Source: Delphinus delphis | Lineage: Eukaryota; Chordata; Mammalia; Artiodactyla; Delphinidae | Assembly (NCBI RefSeq): GCF_949987515.2 | Contig: NC_082689.1 | Location: forward strand, 9,725,501 to 9,789,500 | Direction of reading: 5' to 3' | DNA length: 64,000 bases | Part shown: positions 57,999 to 64,000 of the stretch, piece by piece | How positions within the stretch are numbered: position 1 is the first letter of the stretch | Layout of the letters: each line of letters opens with the position of its first letter | Translations under genes and position numbers: made by a program | The notes under the pieces: generated by a model | What the model saw: the letters and a program-made list of their open reading frames with translations, nothing else | Database searches by the model: none | Told to the model about the DNA's origin: nothing

Positions 57999-58391
57999 TG
58001 TATTGGTCTGCTAGGGCTGCCATAACAAAATACCACAGACTGGGTCGCTTAAATGTCAGAGATTTGTTTCTTACAGTTCTGGAGGCTGGAAATCCAAGAG
58101 TAAGGTGTTGGCAGGTTTGCTTTCTGCTGAGACCTGGCTCCTTGGCTCACAGTGGACCACCTTCTGGCTGTATCCTTAATGGTCTTTCCTCTGTGCACCC
58201 ACATCCCCGATGTCTCTTTGTTTTCTTACAAGGAGACCAGTCCTATTGGATTAGGGCCCCACCCTAACAATCTCATTTTAACTTCATCACTTCTTTAGAG
58301 ACCTTATCTCCAAATACGGTTTCATTCTGAAGTACTGGGGGTTGGGACTTCGACTTATGAATTTTGGGGGAACACAATTCAGCCCATAACA
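57999..58391 (-). mobile_element. MLT1-type LTR, antisense
   Basis: A well-preserved MaLR LTR in reverse: 'tgtattggtctgctagggct', 'gccataacaaaataccacag', 'cagttctggaggctggaaat', 'ccagtcctattggattaggg', 'atctccaaatacggtttcat' and 'aattcagcccataaca'. Flanks cttca and cttct are a possible 5-bp duplication with one change. Solo LTR. Confidence 0.92.
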
Positions 58392-58396
58392 CTTCT

Positions 58397-59210
58397 CAAG
58401 GGACCAGTGCCCCATCAGAGCACAAGGTTGGTATTTCTCCCAGGATTATGCAGGGATCTCTGCCAGGAAAGCTAAAGAGAACAGTGCGTATCTCCGGAAG
58501 ACACCAAGCACCCAGCACCATAGAGGGATACTTGTGCCTCGATTCTGTGCCTTATTTCATCACGCATAGTAGGATGATTGACATGAGCCCTTTTTGGAGA
58601 GGATGCCGATGGCTGAAACTGAACGGAGGGCATTTAATTGGTTGGCGCAAGGAGACTGTCAATGGTGAGGCCAGTGTGTGGAGTGTAGTGATATCCATAA
58701 TTATCATTCTGATACGAAAGTCATTTGGGCCACAAAGATACATGAAAAAAATGAAATGGTATTGTTAAGGTCTGGTTTTGCTCAATCCTTCCTGTTGACA
58801 GTTTCTTAATTGCTTTTGGAATTATTCCTTTTCCATTATTTTCTATTCGTTGAGTCTCTTGGGAGCAATGCCCTTCTCTCACCCCCATTCAGGCCCCAGA
58901 GGGCTGGCAAGCCTGTGCTTCTCCACCTGAGTCACTTTAGTTGAGAACAAAGTCCCATATTAGTGCCATGAACCTGCTTTCTCACGTGTGAAGAAACTGC
59001 ACCCTGGTGATTCTTCTCTTCCTCTCAGTTTCCTAATAATAAAAGTACCCTCAATTACATAATCTCACAAGGTTTTTCCTTGTTCAAAAACAATGGTGAG
59101 GATGGACTAGCAGAGCAGGCTGAGAATGACCCATGGGACAAGAGACTAGAAAAGAAAGTTACTTATCCATAAACTCATTGCCGTTGAATCCATGCATCCT
59201 TAGAATTCAA
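58397..59210. other. Unassigned, no gene seen
   Basis: No firm feature. The 134-residue frame at 58364-58768 starts inside the LTR and has no family likeness. Confidence 0.45.
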
Positions 59211-59214
59211 GATA

Positions 59215-59635
59215 ATGTTAATGGTGGCTGACATACTTAAGTATTTCCTCTGTACCTGCACTCTGTTAGGTGCCTTTTTTTTTTTTTTTTTTTTTTGCAG
59301 TATGCGGACCTCTTACTGTTGTGGCCTCTCCCGTTGTGGAGCACAGGCTCTGGACACGCAGACTCAGCGGGCATGGCTCACGGGCCCAGTCCGAACCCGT
59401 GTCCCCTGCATCGGCAGGCGGACTCTCAACCACTGCGCCACCAGGGAAGCCCTGCTAGGTGCCTTTTATGCACTCTCTTAAGCAATCCCAAACAACCTTA
59501 TGAGCTGCATTCTGGGATTAGCTATATTTTAAGGCTTAGAGACATAGGAAACTTGCCTTGCATTTTACAGCTAGAAAGGCACAGGGGCAGGACTTGAAGC
59601 CAAGAGGGACAGAGTTCAAAAGCTGGGCCACTTTT
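59215..59635 (-). repeat. MIR SINE fossil, antisense, split by a SINE
   Basis: Left 59215-59278 ('acttaagtatttcctctgta', 'cctgcactctgttaggtgcc') and right 59453-59635 ('agcaatcccaaacaacctta', 'gcattttacagctagaaagg', 'gggcaggacttgaagccaag') form one inverted MIR. Confidence 0.75.
59264..59467 (-). mobile_element. CHR-type SINE, short form, internally deleted
   Basis: Element 59279-59452. The imperfect 15-bp target-site duplication is tgttaggtgcctttt (59264-59278) and tgctaggtgcctttt (59453-59467). About 38 bp are missing between 'cacgggcccag' and 'cgaacccgtg', so it is shorter than its sisters. Nested in a MIR. Confidence 0.94.
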
Positions 59636-59639
59636 CTTG

Positions 59640-60950
59640 TTTAAAACCTGATTCTCTTCTTTCAGACCAGATTAACCTGCCAAATGCAGAACAAGCAAAC
59701 ACAGTATGTCTAGCAGTATTGCTGTCATTTCTAAGAAACCTGCATGAAAGACCACCTAGTGATTAGACTGCTGAGAAGTAACTGTTAATTGCTAATAACC
59801 AATGTAAAATTATGATCAGTAATTCCTATTTTCGTATTATATTTTCTTCAAAGATGCTGAAGGAGAGGGTAAGGTTTTAAAGTGTCCCACGTTTGAAACC
59901 ATCAGCAGCATTGGGTCCCCATTCATTCATCCTTCCATTCTTTCAATAAAATACATGCAGGTGTTCTGTAAACATCTGTCCCTGTTTCAGCTGCAGCTTT
60001 TCGCAGATTGTCCACGTCCACAACTCCTCCAGCTGTGACCTTCAAGACTTCAAAGACGTGGGGTGCTTTTCTTTCACTCGGCCCCTTGAGGGTTTGATAG
60101 TATCCCGGTGGGGCTGTCCTTTGAGTGAGCACAAATTAGGCTTGTCCTTTGTGAGTGACGTCACCCTGAATAGCAAGTCATTAAAACCATGGGGACCTCC
60201 AAAGGCTGTGTGGATACATTCAGAAATGATCAGATCACTCATTTCTGAGTAACATTATTGCAAATCAAGGTATGGGAAGTTTATCTGTTTTTACCTCATT
60301 AAAACTTTAGCAAATTTCAAAATCACTTTGATATTTTTTTGATTAAAACTTTTGGGACGAAGATTTAAATATATTTGTTTGCGTATATGAAATACAGATT
60401 AGGTAGAAAGCCCCTGAGTTTGATTCAGTTTTAATATTCGAGCATTGTGACTAAGGATTATGTTGTTATCACTGATGCCTTAACCGTGAAAACTCACAGT
60501 TGTGGGGTATATATTTTGAAGCCGATTAAAGGTATACTTCTTGCCCTCATTATAATTAGAGAAATCATACGTAGTGCCAGTCAGCTTCAGGGGTCAGAGG
60601 CATTCCTTAAATGGTTAATGGACATTTAAACATTTTTTTCCTTTTTTTTCAAGGTATTTAAAAAAGATTTTATTTTATTTACTTACTTAAAAAGTATGCT
60701 TTGAATCTTCAAGATGAAAACATTGGAATTTTCAGAAGAGTGGGAAAAAGGAGTTTGGGACTCAAACTGTAAAAAAGTGACCTAACAATGTTGAGAAGTG
60801 AGCATTTCTACAAAATGAAATTTCCAGATAAATGAAGCTTTCCTCCTTAACTATCAAAGCATTCTTTGTTAGTGTCAGTTTCTAAATTGTGTTCCACGCT
60901 TCCTAGCCATTGTGTAAATAGTGGATAATGTAAGGAATATGTCAGTGTTA
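59640..60950. other. Unassigned, no gene seen
   Basis: 1.3 kb of mostly AT-rich sequence. Overlapping frames near 59923-60252 on both strands have no family likeness. Confidence 0.5.
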
Positions 60951-60954
60951 CACA

Positions 60955-61180
60955 GTTAAAACCTCAGGCTCTGGACACTTCCTGGCTTCCAATTTTGTTT
61001 TATCACTTGTAGCTGTGTTCCCTTGGCAAGTTGTCCAACCACTTGACCTCAGTTTCCTGGTCTGTGAAATGGGAATAATGATAGTGTTTCCCTGGTAGGT
61101 ACATTGGGAGGATTAAATGAGTTAATATTTGTCAAGTGCCTGGTATGCACTAAGCACACAGTAAATGTTAGCTGTTATTA
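60955..61180 (+). repeat. MIR SINE fossil, sense, near full length
   Basis: 'taaaacctcaggctctggac', 'gtagctgtgttcccttggca', 'ctcagtttcctggtctgtga', 'aatgggaataatgatagtgt', 'ggaggattaaatgagttaat' and 'cagtaaatgttagctgttat'. All MIR parts are in order. Confidence 0.92.
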
Positions 61181-61354
61181 TGTAAATTTTTTGATTTATA
61201 TTATGAACATAACTTAGATACTGTACAATGCTCTGATGTGGCAGTGATCTCAGGGATGATCATAGGACTCCTGATTTTTCTTCATTCTTTTGATTGCTTT
61301 GGATGGGTTTTCTCCCCCACATGTTTTTGTTTCTACTTTTGTCATTGATTCATT

Positions 61355-61515
61355 CCATGGTGATTAGGAGGACAGGTTTTGAGAATGAGAAATCAGGGTT
61401 TGACTTTTGACTTTATCATTCCCCAACTCTGAAAACCTGTGCAAGTTATTTTACCTCTGTGGGTCTCAGTGCTCTTATATGTGACCTGGGCTAGTTGCAC
61501 CATTCTCTTCAGAGG
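61355..61515 (+). repeat. MIR SINE fossil, sense
   Basis: 'ggaggacaggttttgagaat', 'gaaaacctgtgcaagttatt', 'ttacctctgtgggtctcagt' and 'gctcttatatgtgacctggg' follow the MIR core. Confidence 0.7.
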
Positions 61516-61637
61516 AAAAGTTGGGCACGGGGTAATAATAGCTGCCTTACTGTCCTTAATTTTTATGTATGCATAGTTGCCTAGAAAAGATCCTGAAGGT
61601 AATCTTGTGATTCTCCTGCAGAATAAAGTTTGTAAAT

Positions 61638-61712
61638 GTATACGTATATATATAGTTATATATATTTATTTATATATAGTTACATATAAATATATATATA
61701 CACATATATAAT
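61638..61712. repeat. (TA)n-rich tract
   Basis: Imperfect tata, tatt and cata units over about 75 bp, just left of the L1 3' end. Confidence 0.85.
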
Positions 61713-62059
61713 TTTTTCCTTTACTTCTTTTTTTAAAGTAATATCGTTTTAATAGTACACATTTTATTTTTCTGTTAGTTTCTGCTTTATAACAAAGTGA
61801 ATCAGTTATACATATACATATGTCCCCGTATCTCTTCCCTCTTGCATCTCCCGCCCTCCCACCCTCCCTGTCCCACCCCTCTAGGTGGTCACAAAGCACG
61901 GAGCTGATCTCCCTGTACTATGTGGCTGCTTCCCACTAGCTATCTATTTTACATTTGGTAGTGTATATATGTCCATGCCACTGTCTCACTTTGTCTGAGC
62001 TTACCCTTCCCCCTCCCCGTATCCTCAAGTCCATTCTCTAGTAGGTCTGTGTCTTTATT

Positions 62060-62222
62060 CCCGTCTTGCCCCTAGGTTCTTCATGACAATTTTTTTTTTT
62101 TAGACTCCATATATATGTGTCAGCATATATATCATTTTTCTCTTTCTGATTAACTTCACTCTGTATGACAGACTCTAGGTCCATCCACCTCACTACAAAT
62201 AACTCAGTTTCATTCTCTTTAT
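62060..62222 (-). pseudogene. L1 ORF2, extreme C-terminus, frame-shifted
   Basis: After a frameshift in the 'cattctcttt' run (about 62211-62222), the C-terminal residues continue in another frame ('[20 protein letters not shown]', then 'NDIYADTYIWSLKKKN'). These are the usual closing residues of L1 ORF2. The upstream frame stops at 62193. Confidence 0.75.
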
Positions 62223-63047
62223 GGCTGAGTAATATTCCATTGTATATATGTGCCACATCTTCTTTATCCATTCATCTGTTGATGGACACTTAGGTTGCTT
62301 CCATGTCCTGCCTATTGTAAATAGAGCTGCAATGATCATTTTGGTACATGACTCTTTTTGAATTATGGTTTTCTTAGGATATATGCCCAGTAGTGGGATT
62401 GCTGGGTTGTATGGTGGTTCTATTTTTAGTTTTTTAAGGAACCTCCATACTGTTCTCCATAGTGGCTGTATCAATTTACATTCCCACCAACAGTACAAGA
62501 GGGTTCCCATTTCTCCACACCCTCTCCAGCATTTACTGTTTGTAGATTTTTTGGTGATGGCCATTCTGACAGGTGTGACATTATATCTTATTGTAGTTTT
62601 GATTTGCATTTCTCTAATGATTAATGATGTTGAGCATTCTTTCATGTGTTTGTTGGCAGTCTGTATATCTTCTTTGGAGAAATGTCTATTTAGGTCTTCT
62701 GCCCATTTTTGGATGGGGTTGTTTGCTTTTTTGATATTGAGCTGTATGAGCTGCTTGTAAATTTTGGAGATTAATCCTTTGTCAGTTGCTTCATTTGCAA
62801 ATATTTTCTCCCATTCTGAGGGTTGTCTTTTGGTCTTGTTTATGGTTTCCTTTGCTGTGCGAAAGCTTTTAAGTTTCATTAGGTCCCATTTGTTTATTTT
62901 TGTTTTTAGTTCCAGTTCTCTAGGAGGTGGGTCAAAAAGGATGTTGCTGTGCTTTATGTCATAGAGTGTTCTGCCTATGTTTTCCTCTAAGAGTTTGATA
63001 GCTTCTGACCTTACATTTAGGTCTTTAATCCATTTTGAGTTAGTTTT
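62193..63047 (-). pseudogene. L1 ORF2, C-terminal part
   Basis: Open from about 63047 to a stop at 62193. The C-terminal region holds the cysteine-rich motif '[18 protein letters not shown]' at residues 117-134 of the 228-residue stretch starting at 62879. The family pattern is CX3CX7HX4C, and the expected His is Tyr here (codon 62493-62495). It also has '[11 protein letters not shown]' and '[18 protein letters not shown]', typical of the ORF2 end. Broken on the left by the frameshift near 63038-63048 and on the right by that near 62211. Confidence 0.85.
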
Positions 63048-63553
63048 GTGTATGGTGTTAGGGAGTGTTCTAATTTCATTCTTTTACATGTAGCTGTCCA
63101 GTCTTCCCAGCACCACTTATTGAAGAGGCTTTCTTTTCTCCACTGTATATACTTGCCTCCTTTATCCAACAGAAGGTGACCATATGTGCGTGGGATTATC
63201 TCTGGGCTTTCTGTTCTGTTCCATTGATCTATATTTCTGTTTTTGTGCCAGTACCATACTGTCTTGATTACTGTAGCTTTGTAGTATAGTCTGAAGTCAG
63301 GGAGCCTGATTCCTCCAGCTCTGTTTCTCTTTCTCAAGATTGCTTTGGCTATTCGGGGTCTTTTGTGTTTCCATACAAATTGCGACATTTTTTGTTCTAG
63401 TTCTGTGAAAAATGCCAGTGGTAGTTTGATAGGGATTGCATTGAATCTGTAGATTGCTTTGGGTAGCAGAGTCATTTTCACAATGTTGATTCTTCCAATC
63501 CAAGAACATGGTATATCTCTCCATCTATTTGTATCATCTTTAATTTCTTTCAT
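63017..63553 (-). pseudogene. L1 ORF2, middle part after the reverse transcriptase
   Basis: 178 codons with '[20 protein letters not shown]' and '[12 protein letters not shown]', conserved just after the catalytic domain in L1 ORF2, followed by '[20 protein letters not shown]'. Continuous in frame with the upstream piece except for a nonsense codon at 63575-63577. It leaves frame near 63038-63048 and hits a stop at 63017. Confidence 0.88.
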
Positions 63554-63574
63554 CAGTGTCTTATCATTTTCTGC

Positions 63575-63957
63575 TTACAGGTCTTTTGTCTCCTTAGGTA
63601 GGGTTATTCCTAGATATTTTATTCTTTTTGTTGCAATGGTAAATGGGAGTGTTTTCTTAATTTCACTTTCAGAATTTTCATGATTAGTGTATAGGAATGC
63701 AAGAGATTTCTGTGCATTAACTTTGTATCCTGCTACTTTACCAAATTCATTGATTAGCTCTAGTAGTTTTCTGGTGGCATTTTTAGGATTCTGTATGTAT
63801 AGCATCATGTCATCTGCAAACAGTGACAGTTTTACTTCTTCTTTTCTGATTTGGATTCCTTTTATTTCTTTTTCTTCTGTGATTGCTGTGGCTAAAACTT
63901 CCAAAACTATGTTGAATAATAGTGGTGACAGTGGGCATCCTTGTCTTGTTCCTGATC
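63575..63957 (-). pseudogene. L1 ORF2, reverse-transcriptase core
   Basis: Contains '[13 protein letters not shown]' and the catalytic FADD motif (codons 63809-63820; F29-D32 counted from the TTG at 63904), then '[20 protein letters not shown]'. Known in the family as the palm of the reverse transcriptase, binding metal through the two Asp. The frame ends at a TAA (63575-63577) where relatives usually have a Tyr codon, and it breaks on the right by a one-base loss near 63961-63964. Confidence 0.9.
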
Positions 63958-64000
63958 TTAGTGAAATGCTTTCAGCTTTTCACCACTGAGGACGATGTTG

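Larger units (their letters stand above)
61762..64000 (-). mobile_element. L1 retrotransposon, 3' part, antisense, runs off the window
   Basis: At least 2.2 kb of a cetartiodactyl L1 in reverse: a short A-rich tail (attttatttt at 61761-61770 on the plus strand), 3' UTR to about 62060, then the ORF2 3' half to the window edge. The 3' UTR shares 'ctttataacaaagtgaatca' with the short copy at 18245-18387 but lacks that copy's last 40 bp. The 5' end and right target-site duplication lie outside. Non-autonomous now because ORF2 is broken. Confidence 0.95.

Noticed and set aside
1..64000. Hidden gene or novel defence-type system
   Set aside because: I looked on both strands for clusters of protein-coding frames, structured RNAs and regular arrays. 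Everything with clear structure resolves to mammalian retroelements, DNA-transposon fossils and simple repeats.

Overview
The window reads as mammalian nuclear DNA, almost certainly from a cetacean or close relative. The best evidence is a set of tRNA-derived CHR-type SINEs. Thirteen are identifiable, nine in a short form and four in a longer form with 'cagtagttgtgg' modules. They are accompanied by artiodactyl-type L1 3' ends and the pan-mammalian fossils MIR, L2, MLT1 and MER5. I saw no BovB LINE, which argues against a ruminant. The species cannot be fixed from the sequence alone.

I find no protein-coding exon, functional RNA gene, CRISPR array or operon that I can support. The open frames present are mostly repeat-derived or short chance frames in non-coding sequence. 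The only recognisable protein-coding sequence is the broken 3' half of an L1 ORF2 at the right edge (about 62060-64000, minus strand). It retains a reverse-transcriptase FADD motif but carries a nonsense codon and several frameshifts. The window is therefore intergenic or deep-intronic.

Layout: 1-10 kb holds MIR/L2 fossils, one CHR SINE, one tRNA-type SINE on the plus strand and MLT1 LTR remnants. 10-20 kb holds a truncated L1 nested in an older LINE, a SINE with an expanded 36-bp tandem array, an antisense L1 3' end and a SINE with a perfect 14-bp target-site duplication. 20-31 kb holds a probable solo LTR with TATA and poly(A) signals, four SINEs, a 607-bp solo LTR with a perfect 5-bp duplication, and an MLT1 LTR hit by both a 59-bp copied patch and a SINE. 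31-46 kb is AT-richer, with old L1, L2 and MIR pieces, two long SINEs in a row, microsatellites and a mariner-like half-element. 46-60 kb holds MIRs, another L1 end with a nested SINE, the only plus-strand CHR SINE, two MLT1 LTRs and a SINE nested in a MIR. 60-64 kb holds two sense MIRs and the large L1, which runs off the window.

No new biological system is evident. The most interesting local signals are the 36-bp array inside a SINE, the 59-bp near-identical block copied 2.7 kb into an LTR, the strong minus-strand bias of the SINEs (12 of 13), and a three-member repeat family that I cannot name.
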